Assembly (NCBI GenBank): GCA_903904835.1
Contig: CAIVEI010000200.1
Span: 1 to 39,847 of the forward strand
Length of the DNA stretch: 39,847 bases
Direction of reading: 5' to 3'
Source: an uncultured Schlesneria sp.
GTDB taxonomy: Bacteria; Planctomycetota; Planctomycetia; Planctomycetales; Planctomycetaceae
Part shown: piece after piece, positions 24,983-34,254 of the stretch
Layout: every line of letters starts with the position of its first letter
How positions within the stretch are numbered: position 1 is the stretch's first letter
Translations under genes and position numbers: made by a program
Notes under the pieces: generated by a model
The model's database searches: none
What the model was told of the DNA's origin: nothing
What the model saw: only the letters and a program-made list of their open reading frames with translations

Positions 24983-27499
24983 TCAAGTCGCCTGTGTTAC
25001 TGCGAGTTCCGCGGCAGGTGCCTGTTCTTGCATGGAAGCTTCAAAATCAAGTTGCTTTTGATCGCCAACCTCTTTGACCTTAACCGTAATCGTATTCGAG
25101 CCTTCAAACGAGCCTTGCAGCAGATTCTCAGATAACGGGTCTTCAATGTAGGTTTCGACCGCTCGACGAAGCGGTCGAGCACCGTATTCGGTCGCATTCC
25201 CCTTGGAAATAATGAACTGCTTGGCTTCGTCCGTCAAAACCAATGTCAGACCCTTTTCCGCCAACCGTTCGCGAACCTTGGCCAGCTCGATCACAACGAT
25301 CTGCTTCAGGTTTTCTTCGGTCAGCGAACGGAACACTACGATCTCATCAAGACGACCGAGGAACTCGGGCTTGAATTCTCGTTCAAGCTCGTGTTGCAGT
25401 CGCTCTTTCATTCGATCGTAACTCGTGTCGTTATCCTTAGGTGCAAATCCAAATTCATTATTCACCGCGAGTGCACCAGCATTCGTCGTCATAATCAAGA
25501 TCGTGTTCTTGAAGTCAACTTTCCGACCGAAGCTGTCGGTCAGGTGGCCTTCTTCCATAATCTGCAAAAGCATGTTGAACACGTCAGGGTGAGCTTTCTC
25601 GATTTCGTCGAGCAGCACAACCGCGTAAGGACGGCGACGAATCTTTTCGGTCAGTTGGCCACCGTCTTCAAATCCAACGTAACCAGGGGGCGCACCGATC
25701 AGGCGGCTGACGTTGTGCTTTTCCATGTACTCTGACATGTCGATCTGAATCAGCGCGTCCTGGTCGCCGAACATGAATTCAGCAAGTGTCTTCGCAGTCA
25801 GCGTCTTTCCGACACCCGTTGGGCCAGCAAAGAGGAACACGCCTGTCGGTCGACGCGGATCTTTCAGGCCGCTTCGGCTTCGACGAACGCATTTCGCGAC
25901 CTGCTTGATCGCTTCGTTCTGGCTGACAACTCGACGATGTAATTCCTCTTCCATCTTGAGCAACCGGACTGCGTCTTCGCTCGACAATCGTGTCAGTGGA
26001 ATACCCGTCATTTTAGCGACGACTTCCGCGATCACTTCAGCGTCGACGACACCCTCTTTCTCTTTGGACTTTTCACGCCAGTCCTTGTTGATCGTCTCTT
26101 TCTTCTTTTTCAGCTTATCAGCCTGATCCCGTAGGGACGCCGCCTTCTCAAAATCCTGATTCGCGACGGCCTCTTCTTTTGCAGCATTCAGACGCTCAAC
26201 TTCTCCTTCGAGTTCCTTCAAATCGGGCGGTCGCACCATCGACTTCAATCGAATTCGCGCACCCGATTCGTCGATCACATCAATTGCCTTGTCGGGCAGG
26301 CAACGTGAAGTGATATAACGTGTTGAAAGCTCGACCGCTTTGGCCAATGCGTCGTCAGTAATCTGTACCCGGTGATGCTGTTCGTAACGATCTCGAAGTC
26401 CCTTGAGGATCTCGATCGTTTGAGACGGAGATGGAGGTTCCACAATCACCGTCTGGAATCGGCGTTCAAGGGCACCGTCTTTTTCAATGTATTTGCGGAA
26501 CTCGTCAAGCGTCGTCGCTCCAATACATTGGATTTCACCACGACTGAGGGCTGGTTTCAGCACATTCGAAGCGTCGATCGCACCTTCTGCACCGCCTGCA
26601 CCGACCAAAGTGTGCAATTCGTCGATGAACAGGATTGTGTTCTTCGCCCGCTTGACTTCGTTCATCACCGCCTTGATTCGCTCTTCGAACTGGCCGCGAT
26701 ATTTCGTTCCCGCAACCATCATCGCGAGGTCAAGTACAACAATTCGCTTATCGCGAAGCAATTCGGGAACTTCACCGTTCACGACCATCTGAGCAAAACC
26801 CTCGACGATCGCAGTCTTCCCGACGCCAGCTTCACCCAGCAAAACCGGATTGTTCTTCTGACGCCGACACAGAATCTGGATCACTCGTTCAATTTCGTTG
26901 GACCGCCCGATGACGGGGTCCAGTTTCGATTGACGAGCAAGTTCTGTCAGATCGCGACCAAAACTGTCCAGAGCCGGCGTTTTGCTTTTTGGTGTCTTGC
27001 CTGCTGGTCCAGCCTGTCCGCTCCCCGCACGCTCGGAAGTCCCTTCGGCACCACCTTCAACCCCGTGACCAAGCAGGTTCAGAACTTCCTCCCGAACGTC
27101 TTCGAGCTTCAATCCCAAGTTCATCAGAACCTGAGCCGCAACCCCTTCCTGTTCGCGGATCAATCCGAGCAACAAGTGCTCGGTGCCGACGTAGTTGTGG
27201 TTGAGGTTGCGAGCCTCTTCCATTGCGTACTCAACAACCTTCTTGGCGCGAGGTGTTTGCGGAAGCTTGCCCATCGTGACCATATCCGGGCCCGATTGAA
27301 CAATCTTCTCAACTTCAAGCCGAATTTTCCGTAAATCAACTTCAAGGTTCTTCAAAACGTTGGCGGCAACACCAGAACCTTCTTTTACCAAGCCGAGTAG
27401 GATGTGCTCTGTGCCAATATACTCATGGTTGAACCGTTGAGCTTCCTGATTGGCAAGTTGCATAACTTTCCGGGCGCGATCAGTAAATCGCTCGTACAT
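24983..27499 (-). CDS. clpC: ATP-dependent Clp protease ATP-binding subunit ClpC
   Basis: An 838-residue Hsp100 unfoldase. Two Clp-N repeats (about 1-145, [15 protein letters not shown] and [15 protein letters not shown]) are followed by a Gly-rich linker. AAA+ module 1 has Walker A GEAGVGKT at 222-229 and Walker [13 protein letters not shown] middle domain ([20 protein letters not shown]) comes next, then AAA+ module 2 with GPTGVGKT and [16 protein letters not shown] corresponds to the ClpP-docking loop ([LIV]GF-type, here FGF), so it should feed ClpP. The C-terminus ends with the usual small D2 domain plus a short tail. GGAGG lies 7 bases before the ATG. No CIRCE or CtsR-type box was recognised upstream. 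It is transcribed alone, with a strong terminator behind it. Confidence 0.97.
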   Translation of the reverse strand: MYERFTDRARKVMQLANQEAQRFNHEYIGTEHILLGLVKEGSGVAANVLKNLEVDLRKIRLEVEKIVQSGPDMVTMGKLPQTPRAKKVVEYAMEEARNLNHNYVGTEHLLLGLIREQEGVAAQVLMNLGLKLEDVREEVLNLLGHGVEGGAEGTSERAGSGQAGPAGKTPKSKTPALDSFGRDLTELARQSKLDPVIGRSNEIERVIQILCRRQKNNPVLLGEAGVGKTAIVEGFAQMVVNGEVPELLRDKRIVVLDLAMMVAGTKYRGQFEERIKAVMNEVKRAKNTILFIDELHTLVGAGGAEGAIDASNVLKPALSRGEIQCIGATTLDEFRKYIEKDGALERRFQTVIVEPPSPSQTIEILKGLRDRYEQHHRVQITDDALAKAVELSTRYITSRCLPDKAIDVIDESGARIRLKSMVRPPDLKELEGEVERLNAAKEEAVANQDFEKAASLRDQADKLKKKKETINKDWREKSKEKEGVVDAEVIAEVVAKMTGIPLTRLSSEDAVRLLKMEEELHRRVVSQNEAIKQVAKCVRRSRSGLKDPRRPTGVFLFAGPTGVGKTLTAKTLAEFMFGDQDALIQIDMSEYMEKHNVSRLIGAPPGYVGFEDGGQLTEKIRRRPYAVVLLDEIEKAHPDVFNMLLQIMEEGHLTDSFGRKVDFKNTILIMTTNAGALAVNNEFGFAPKDNDTSYDRMKERLQHELEREFKPEFLGRLDEIVVFRSLTEENLKQIVVIELAKVRERLAEKGLTLVLTDEAKQFIISKGNATEYGARPLRRAVETYIEDPLSENLLQGSFEGSNTITVKVKEVGDQKQLDFEASMQEQAPAAELAVTQAT

Positions 27500-27523
27500 T
27501 ACTCAGCCTCCAAGGTGATGAGG

Positions 27524-27540
27524 GACAGGTCCAACCTGTC
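27524..27540 (-). promoter_or_regulatory. Perfect inverted repeat in the clpC leader
   Basis: GACAGGT-CCA-ACCTGTC is a perfect 7+7 inverted repeat with a 3-base centre. It starts about 25 bases upstream of the clpC ATG and ends about 10 bases before the GGAGG ribosome binding site. It may be an operator or a leader hairpin. I cannot match it to a known heat-shock box. Confidence 0.4.
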
Positions 27541-27781
27541 GTGACTCGATTTGAAAACATGTGAATCAACAGGGCGCATTCTTCTTCATCAAGCACGCTG
27601 CCGCATACTCGTGAAACAGTGGATTGGCCCAAGTGCTGCATTAACATTGGCAAAGTCAGGAATTGCATCCTAATCGATCGCCTCGGTTCATCACTTCAAC
27701 TCTTGAACAATCCAGTTCACCTCGGATTCTAGTACTGTGTCTTCCCCCGGGCAAGGAGACACCAGCATTCAACAGACCCAA

Positions 27782-29176
27782 TTATTCTCCGAGCTTTCGC
27801 CGATCCGAACCCATGATACCGGCAGGCTGAATCTCCGGATCGGGTATCGGCAACGAACCATTACTCGATTCTGCGGCTTCGTCGCTACATTCAAGGAAAA
27901 CCGAAAATGTCGTTCCGGCAGGCGACGTTTTACTCAGTTCAATACGACCGCCATTTTGTTCCACAATATTCCTGCTGACAAACAGTCCAAGCCCTGTCCC
28001 GGTCGCTTTCGTCGTAAAATAGGGCCGAAAGATCCTCGGCTGCAAATGCTCGGGAACACCTTGTCCGTCGTCGCGAAAATCGATTCGCAACCAGAAATCT
28101 TCACGCGACGTCTGAATTTCAATGGTTCCCCCTTCTTCCGTCGCATCCATCGCATTCAAAATCAGATTGAGAAACACCTGAACCAATTGATCGCGGACGA
28201 TCATCAGCATCGGCACGTTTTCGGCGTATTTCGTGACGATCGTCTTTCCTTTCTTTCGCTTGTAGTACTTGGCGATATTCAGTGCCGCGTCGATCATCGC
28301 ATGAATATCGCAACGAGTCTGCTCGTTCACCGCAGGTCGACTAAAATCAACAAGTTCTCGAAGCGTTCGCTGAATCCGCCGTAATTGATCGTCGACGAGC
28401 GACAGTTTCCCTCGCGTCTCTTCTTCAATATTTCGACGATTGAGCAATTGCACCAGTGAGCTGATTGCAGCCAAAGGATTTCCGACTTCATGAGCAATTC
28501 CGGCAGCCAATAGCCCGAATGCAGCCTGTTTTTCCTGCTGCACCAGCATGGCCTGAGACTCTTGCAATTGCCGGGTTCGCTCGCTGATGCGATGCTCCAA
28601 CAGGGCCTGATTCTGTTGCAGTTTTCCATTCAGATCACGTAACCGGTCGCTTGCCCACTTCAACAGTCCCGACAGTGACACGCAGGCCCACGTGACCCAG
28701 CCAATAAAAATCGGCATCAGAATCAAGGCCGAGAATTCATCGCGCGTCGTAATCTGCCGCGTTAAAGCCAATGTCATGTAACTCAGCGAATGAAGCGCAA
28801 ATGTGATCCATGTCACCAGCGGTGCGTAACGGATCGAACAAACGAGCAATGACAGAAAATAATAAAATCGAAATGCACTGAGTAACCCGTCATCAAAATG
28901 GCACAGCAGCCCGATAAAAAGAGCTTCCATAAACGAAATGAAGATCGGCCATTCACTTAAAAACACCCGGCCGCGCAGCGACCAGATTGTATCCAATAAC
29001 GCATAGATCGCCCCGAGCAACAGGATCGCGTTCAGTATGCCTCGGTTATGACCTTGACCGATCAGGTTTACCAGCACATATCCGATACAGATCCCGAACC
29101 AGCGAATGCGTACCGTAATCGCTTGGGTCGCCAGTTCCCAGTCAAAGCTGTCTAACTGTCGTTCAGATGCGCTCAT
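27782..29176 (-). CDS. Membrane sensor histidine kinase
   Basis: A 464-residue kinase from the ATG at 29176, one base after the glgB stop (TAG-A-ATG). A GTG at 29191 inside glgB is an alternative. Residues 20-170 hold about six hydrophobic segments with no large outside loop, so the sensor is membrane-embedded. A coiled stretch (NQALLEHRISERTRQLQ) leads into the HisKA domain with phospho-acceptor H229 in GIAHEVGNPLAA. The ATPase domain follows: N-box VFLNLILNAMDATEEGG, G1 DDGQGVP, F-box RPYFTTKATGTG and G2 GTGLGLF. The HEVGNPLAA form belongs to the NtrB/AtoS-like class. No response regulator adjoins, so its partner is elsewhere. Coupling to glgB suggests a shared regulatory context. Confidence 0.92.
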   Translation of the reverse strand: MSASERQLDSFDWELATQAITVRIRWFGICIGYVLVNLIGQGHNRGILNAILLLGAIYALLDTIWSLRGRVFLSEWPIFISFMEALFIGLLCHFDDGLLSAFRFYYFLSLLVCSIRYAPLVTWITFALHSLSYMTLALTRQITTRDEFSALILMPIFIGWVTWACVSLSGLLKWASDRLRDLNGKLQQNQALLEHRISERTRQLQESQAMLVQQEKQAAFGLLAAGIAHEVGNPLAAISSLVQLLNRRNIEEETRGKLSLVDDQLRRIQRTLRELVDFSRPAVNEQTRCDIHAMIDAALNIAKYYKRKKGKTIVTKYAENVPMLMIVRDQLVQVFLNLILNAMDATEEGGTIEIQTSREDFWLRIDFRDDGQGVPEHLQPRIFRPYFTTKATGTGLGLFVSRNIVEQNGGRIELSKTSPAGTTFSVFLECSDEAAESSNGSLPIPDPEIQPAGIMGSDRRKLGE

Positions 29177-29177
29177 T

Positions 29178-31031
29178 CTACGAGCCAACACCAGTCACCG
29201 GTTTGAGGACCAGCATGGCCAGCGGAGGCAACGTCAGTGAAACGTACTGGTTTTCACCATGACATTCACCGGGTTGCGAGTACACTCCGCCGACATTGCC
29301 GACGTTTGATCCCCCGTAAAGGCTCGAATCCGTATTGATTCGTTCAATGTAATAACCTGCCGAGGGGACCCCGATTTTGTAATTGTAACGGGGGACTGGC
29401 GTGAAGTTGATCACGACAATGACGCGATCATTCGCCGCTCGTCCCTGTCGGACGTAAGCATAAACGCTGTTCAATGAATCGTCGCAGGAAATCCATCGAA
29501 AACCTTCGCCCGACATATCCAGTTGATGCAGAGCCGGTTCGTTACGGTACAACGTGTTGAGGTCGCGAACCAGCCGGTGAAGCCCTTCATGCATCGGGCT
29601 CTCAAGCAATGGCCAGTCGAGTTGCGTATTGTGGTTCCATTCCAGCCACTGGCCGATCTCGCCCCCCATGAACAGCAGTTTCTTACCGGGCTGAGTGTAC
29701 TGGTATCCGAAAAGCGTCCGCAGGTTGGCAAATTTCTGCCAATGGTCACCAGGCATCTGCGACAGCAGTGAACATTTTCCATGGACCACTTCGTCATGCG
29801 ACAGTGGCAACATGAAGTTTTCCGTAAACGCATAGACCATGCGAAACGACAGTTCGTTCTGATGGTGCTTGCGATGTACTGGCTCACGACGCATATATCG
29901 CAATGTGTCGTTCATCCAGCCCATATCCCACTTCATTCCGAATCCCAAACCACCCGTGTAGACCGGACGCGATACGCCACCCCATGCGGTCGATTCTTCG
30001 GCAATCGTCAAGATTCCCGGAAATTCACGGTACAATTCCGTGTTCATCTCTTTCAGAAAATCGATCGCTTCCAGGTTTTCTCGACCGCCGAACATATTCG
30101 GAACCCATTCACCAGGCTTCCGCGAATAGTCCAGGTACAACATCGATGCAACGGCATCGACGCGCAGTCCATCAATGTGAAACGTCTCCATCCAGAACTT
30201 GGCGCTCGATAACAGAAAGTCACGAACTTCAGTTCGCCCATAATTGAAAATCAACGTTCCCCAGTCGGGATGAAAACCCTTCCGTGGATCTTCATGTTCG
30301 TAACAGGCCGTACCGTCGAACGAACCGAGCGAATGGCCGTCAGTGGGAAAGTGAGCCGGAACCCAGTCGATAATCACCCCGATGCCCGCAGCATGGAAGA
30401 TTTCCACGAATTCCATGAAATCATGCGGCGATCCAAATCGACTGGTCGGCGCGAAATATCCCGTCGCCTGGTAACCCCAGGAACCATCGAACGGATACTC
30501 GTTCACGGGCATCAATTCGATATGGGTGTAACCAAGATCCTTCACGTAGTCGACCAGCATTCGGCCAATTTCACCATACGTGAAAAACTGGCGCCCGTCC
30601 GTCGGTCGCTTCCATGAGCCAAGATGGACTTCGTAAACAGAAACCGGCTGCTCGTACCAGTTTGAGGCCCCGCGTTTTGCCAACCATTCATCGTCACGCC
30701 AGACGTGTCCCCCCAGGTTGTAAACGATCGACGCACTTTTCGGCGGAACCTCGCACTCAAATGCGTAAGGGTCCGATTTTTGAAGCAGGTGCCCCGCTCG
30801 GGTCCGAATCCCGTACTTGTAAGGGTCGCCATGTTTCATCCCGGGCACAAAACCCCACCAGACCCCATTGCTGCTCGAATTCAGCCAGTGCCGACCGTGC
30901 ATCCATGAATTAACGTCACACAGAACCGAAACTTCTGTGGCATTTGGTGCCCAGACAGCAAATCGAACTCCTGATTCGCCGTTTTGAGTATCAAGGTGAG
31001 CTCCGAGATGCTTATAGAGATTGGAATCCAT
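29178..31031 (-). CDS. glgB: 1,4-alpha-glucan branching enzyme GlgB
   Basis: A 617-residue GH13 branching enzyme that makes alpha-1,6 branches in glycogen. The start at 31031 was chosen because [18 protein letters not shown] is the usual family opening; the 41 residues upstream have no family likeness. A carbohydrate-binding module 48 (about 5-105) has [10 protein letters not shown] and PYKYGI. The catalytic barrel carries VYEVHLGSW, the nucleophile D292 in [10 protein letters not shown], acid/base E345 in IAEESTAW, and D413 in [10 protein letters not shown]. The E. coli spacing between these residues is kept. The C-terminal beta domain ends in [11 protein letters not shown]. It is short like Bacillus GlgB, lacking the extra N-terminal module of E. 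coli. No other glycogen genes are in the window. Confidence 0.96.
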   Translation of the reverse strand: MDSNLYKHLGAHLDTQNGESGVRFAVWAPNATEVSVLCDVNSWMHGRHWLNSSSNGVWWGFVPGMKHGDPYKYGIRTRAGHLLQKSDPYAFECEVPPKSASIVYNLGGHVWRDDEWLAKRGASNWYEQPVSVYEVHLGSWKRPTDGRQFFTYGEIGRMLVDYVKDLGYTHIELMPVNEYPFDGSWGYQATGYFAPTSRFGSPHDFMEFVEIFHAAGIGVIIDWVPAHFPTDGHSLGSFDGTACYEHEDPRKGFHPDWGTLIFNYGRTEVRDFLLSSAKFWMETFHIDGLRVDAVASMLYLDYSRKPGEWVPNMFGGRENLEAIDFLKEMNTELYREFPGILTIAEESTAWGGVSRPVYTGGLGFGMKWDMGWMNDTLRYMRREPVHRKHHQNELSFRMVYAFTENFMLPLSHDEVVHGKCSLLSQMPGDHWQKFANLRTLFGYQYTQPGKKLLFMGGEIGQWLEWNHNTQLDWPLLESPMHEGLHRLVRDLNTLYRNEPALHQLDMSGEGFRWISCDDSLNSVYAYVRQGRAANDRVIVVINFTPVPRYNYKIGVPSAGYYIERINTDSSLYGGSNVGNVGGVYSQPGECHGENQYVSLTLPPLAMLVLKPVTGVGS

Positions 31032-31237
31032 CCGTACAGGGCCTGCTTGTGAAATGAGCGTTAGGGCGGGGTTTGCCTCGTTCGACCTTCGTGAATGATC
31101 GCTTACGGTCGATTGAGACACTACGATCCTACCACAGCAACGTGACACCGACAATCAATCATGGCTTGTGACGATGTTCTTGTGGTGACGTCAACGGATC
31201 AACGAACGAATATCTTCAGGTTGTGGTCGCATCAAAG

Positions 31238-32284
31238 TCATTTGTCGCTCTTCGAATTGCTGATGGCAGATTTCTCTGACTCATCTCCGTCAAGCAAAAG
31301 CCGCGCCGCAGTCATGTGCTTGTCGAAAATACGCTCGGAATCAGCGGGATTTGCAGGAATGTCCAGTAACGGAAGTAAACCAAGTTTCCCTGCATAAAAA
31401 AGTTCTTTCTGCACAGGATGCCCCCGATACTGCAATCGATCGACAAGACTTTGGACACGCGGACGAAGTCGATTCACCGTCGGTGCCCATTCAGAACGAC
31501 CGACACGGCGCTCCCTGAGCTTTTGTAATGCCCGCGCACATTCGGTGAATTCCTTGTAAATTGTGCTGACAGGAGGCGGTTGACGCCACCAGTAACTGAA
31601 GGCTCCGACGACCGCGATCACAAACAGCAACTGCAACAGCCGTCTGGTCCCCCCGAAAAACTCCGCCACTAACATCCAGTTACGGCGAAACCAATGGGGG
31701 ACAGGTCGATCCCCCGCAGTCCAGGCTTTAGGAGGAGGAACGTAAGGGGCCGGCAACTCGGCTGGCTCCGCCACGACGACTCCCGTCTGATCCGTTTCAT
31801 CCGAGGCAGGTGGAACAAGCACATCCCCTGGCTGACACCAGAGTCCAGACGTGCCGCGACGTACCACGTCACCTGGTCCAATCTCGTCATTCATCCGCAT
31901 TCGACGAAGTGCTTGAAGCTCAAACGGGCCTTTGATGACACCAGACGCCATCAGCCACCAATCTCTGCCGCTCAGATCGGATTCCGTGGCTGTTGCCGAA
32001 TCCGGTTCGTCCGTTACTTCTCTCACTTCAACTACACCACCGTCCAATTGATTCCGTGTCGTGACGGAGTGAACTCCGACCTGGTGGGCGAACGGTACAG
32101 GTTCGGGCCTGATCAGACCAACGCCCGATCGATCTTCGGCATGTCCTGTACGAATTAACGCTTCACGCACGTCACGAAACAGCGATTTGTCCCCTTCAAC
32201 AAGTCGAAGCAGATGCCCGTTCAGCAGTTGGCCTCGCTCTTCCAGCAATCGGGATGCAGCCTGACAAGCTTCGTCAATGGTCAC
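31238..32284 (-). CDS. GYF_2-domain membrane protein
   Basis: A 348-residue protein with a GTG start, supported by AAGGGGG six bases upstream. The N-terminal 60 residues are helical (DEACQAASRLLEERGQLL). A GYF_2 domain lies at about 110-160: WWLMASGVIKGPFELQALRRM, then IGPGDVVRRGTSGLWCQPGDV. Such domains are common near bacterial membrane proteins and may bind proline-rich or other partners. One transmembrane segment (LLQLLFVIAVVGAFSYWW, about 220-237) separates the GYF side from a C-terminal helical domain with REFTECARALQKLRE-type sequence. Function unknown. It begins 25 bases after the DUF1501 gene and is probably co-transcribed with it. glgB begins about 200 bases further on. Confidence 0.78.
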   Translation of the reverse strand: MTIDEACQAASRLLEERGQLLNGHLLRLVEGDKSLFRDVREALIRTGHAEDRSGVGLIRPEPVPFAHQVGVHSVTTRNQLDGGVVEVREVTDEPDSATATESDLSGRDWWLMASGVIKGPFELQALRRMRMNDEIGPGDVVRRGTSGLWCQPGDVLVPPASDETDQTGVVVAEPAELPAPYVPPPKAWTAGDRPVPHWFRRNWMLVAEFFGGTRRLLQLLFVIAVVGAFSYWWRQPPPVSTIYKEFTECARALQKLRERRVGRSEWAPTVNRLRPRVQSLVDRLQYRGHPVQKELFYAGKLGLLPLLDIPANPADSERIFDKHMTAARLLLDGDESEKSAISNSKSDK

Positions 32285-32309
32285 GATGGTCCCCCTTCAT
32301 GACAGCCGA

Positions 32310-33719
32310 TCATGTAACCCTGCGACGCAGAAGATCCCCGACAACTTCACCGGCGGGAACGACACGGTAGGGTCGCTGAAACTGATCGTGAATGTCCGTT
32401 GTCGGATCAACTCCCAATGCCGTGTAGATGGTTGAAATGATGTCACCTGGAACCAATGGGTGGCTGGCCGGAAACGCTCCTGTGCTGTCGCTTGTTCCAT
32501 AAATCAGACCAGGCTGAAAACCACCTCCAACCAGCATGACACTATAACAGAAATTCCAGTGGTCTCGTCCGCCAGCATTGGCATTGATCCGAGGTGTTCG
32601 ACCGAAGTCACCCAGAACCGCGACAATTGTCCGCTCAAGCATGCCGCGCTCAGACAAATCTGCAATCAGGCTGGAACAGGCCGCATCGAACTGCGGCAAC
32701 AGCGTTCCCTTCAAACTCTTGAAATTCGATCCATGAGTATCCCACGTGGCGTTCGCATCCGGTGCCCAGGAAATCGTCGCGATCCGAGTCCCCGCCTCAA
32801 GCAACCGACGAGCCAGCAACGTACTCTGACCGTAAATATTGCGACCGTATGAATCGCGAGTGGCGTCGGTCTCGTCCGTCAGTCGAAATGCGCGCTGAGT
32901 CCGTTCTGAAGTCAGCAAATCCAACGCACGCGATTGCATTCTCGCCATTTCTCGACTGGTTGAGGGACCACCATCAATCGACGCTTCCGCTGTCTCGAAC
33001 AGGCGACGGCGTGCCGCAAGCCTGTCGGACGTCACTTCGGTCTGAAGTGTCAATTCGGGAACGCGGAAGTCAGGAGCGTTGGGATCCTTCAGCACGAACA
33101 GAGGGTCCAGCGAATGCCCAAGGAATCCTCCAAAGAAACCTGGCTGCGGCGGACCGCCCGCCCCCTCCTTGGTGACGTAGGGGAGACAAACGTGCGGCAC
33201 CACGTTCGCCGCCGTTGGCCGCAACCGAGCCATGATCGAACCAAGCGAAGGATGATCCGTTGACTTGGTCCCGCCACCCTGTTCGCCCCGATCATGACCG
33301 GTCAGCGACGCATAGACCGCTGCGGCATGCGAATTATTGACCGTGTGATTCATCGATCGCACGATCGTCGCCAGATGAGCCTGCCTCGCAAGTCGCGGCA
33401 AATGCTCGCTCATCTGATAATCGACCAGCGAGGTCGAGATCGGCTGAAATTCGCCCCTGATCCCGTCAGGAGCGTTCGGCTTCATATCCCACATATCGAG
33501 ATGACTGGGACCACCATTCAAAAACAGCAGAATACAGTTGTCAGCCAGCGAAGTCTGGTTCAGTTTCGGTTGACTCGAATCAGATGCCAGCAAACGAGGG
33601 AGCGTCAGCCCCATCCCCGCCAGCCCAAGGCTACCGAGTCTTAACAGCTTCCGCCGCGAAACGGGAATCCGATCCCACCAGTCCCACGGCATCGAATGAT
33701 TCGGTTGAGCACTCGCCAT
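32310..33719 (-). CDS. DUF1501 protein with Tat leader
   Basis: A 469-residue DUF1501 protein, a family abundant in planctomycetes and related to the alkaline-phosphatase/sulfatase superfamily. The start at 33719 has GAAGGAA 8 bases upstream; the ATG at 33752 has no ribosome binding site. The leader VSRRKLLRLGSLGLAGMGL (residues 20-38) is a twin-arginine signal. The metal-site segments are conserved: CILLFLNGGPSHLDMWDMKP, MNHTVNNSHAAAVYASLTG, TISWAPDANATWDTHG, VAVLGDFGRTPRINANAGGRDHWNFCYSVMLVGGG. The C-terminus IYTALGVDPTTDIHDQFQRPY is typical. DUF1501 genes usually pair with a DUF1549/DUF1553 gene, but here the partner is missing and a GYF_2 gene follows instead. Confidence 0.92.
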   Translation of the reverse strand: MASAQPNHSMPWDWWDRIPVSRRKLLRLGSLGLAGMGLTLPRLLASDSSQPKLNQTSLADNCILLFLNGGPSHLDMWDMKPNAPDGIRGEFQPISTSLVDYQMSEHLPRLARQAHLATIVRSMNHTVNNSHAAAVYASLTGHDRGEQGGGTKSTDHPSLGSIMARLRPTAANVVPHVCLPYVTKEGAGGPPQPGFFGGFLGHSLDPLFVLKDPNAPDFRVPELTLQTEVTSDRLAARRRLFETAEASIDGGPSTSREMARMQSRALDLLTSERTQRAFRLTDETDATRDSYGRNIYGQSTLLARRLLEAGTRIATISWAPDANATWDTHGSNFKSLKGTLLPQFDAACSSLIADLSERGMLERTIVAVLGDFGRTPRINANAGGRDHWNFCYSVMLVGGGFQPGLIYGTSDSTGAFPASHPLVPGDIISTIYTALGVDPTTDIHDQFQRPYRVVPAGEVVGDLLRRRVT

Positions 33720-34254
33720 TCTCGGGGTTCCTTCAGGTGACACAGCACTCATAAGTTACAAAGGCGACCACTGATATGTCATCTGTAAAATGCAGAACAC
33801 CAAGATTCAATACTTTTTTGCTGCATGGGAACGGGCGCGGTTCAACCCGGGTATCGATTTTCGACGGAATCGTTGGCCTTGTATTTGGCTTTGTCCCGGA
33901 GGGACTGCAGCGATTAGCCTGCGGTTGAGCGCCAGCGACACCACAGGTAATACGGAACAAAAAAATCTTGAATCCTGGAGGGATTCCAGAAAACGTTTGT
34001 TGTCCAGTGTCATTTCGGCGAATACTAAAGATGTCTGATCAAAGTTTCTGTCATCCTTCCAAGATGAAATTCTCAACATCGAACCTGATCCGGGAGTGTC
34101 GAGTGCGCTCAACCACCGGCTACTGAACCGCGTCCTTCCAGGAGACAACTTGTGCTAAAAAACGCGCGATTTTTTCCTGCGGGAAAATCATTACCTACAT
34201 CCGTTGCGACTGTTTTAACGTCTTCGGAAAAACAGTCGCAACGGATCTCGAATC
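33720..34254. other. Gene-free region with repeat remnant
   Basis: About 535 bases between the MFS gene and the DUF1501 gene, both on the minus strand. At 33886-33985 there are GTCCCGGAGGGACTGCAG, TGCGGTTGAGCGCCAGCG and TCCTGGAGGGATTCCAG. From memory these phrases recur in planctomycete intergenic regions, and they share CCTGGAGGGA-type palindromes with 11571-11770. It also holds the hairpin at 34199-34246. Small open frames here are not credible genes. Confidence 0.5.
34199..34246 (-). terminator. 18-bp perfect hairpin after the MFS gene
   Basis: ATCCGTTGCGACTGTTTT (34199-34216) pairs perfectly with AAAACAGTCGCAACGGAT (34229-34246) around a 12-base loop. It begins 8 bases after the MFS stop. 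No T-run follows directly on the minus strand, so it may act as an RNA-end stabiliser or imperfect terminator rather than a classic one. Confidence 0.6.

Noticed and set aside
26372-27334. 320-codon open frame on the + strand opposite clpC
   Set aside because: It lies wholly inside the well-supported clpC gene, has no ribosome binding site, and is a shadow of high-GC third positions.
27500-27781. Heat-shock operator (CIRCE or CtsR box) upstream of clpC
   Set aside because: Neither TTAGCACTC-n9-GAGTGCTAA nor GGTCAAA repeats were found by eye; only an unrelated 7+7 palindrome is present.
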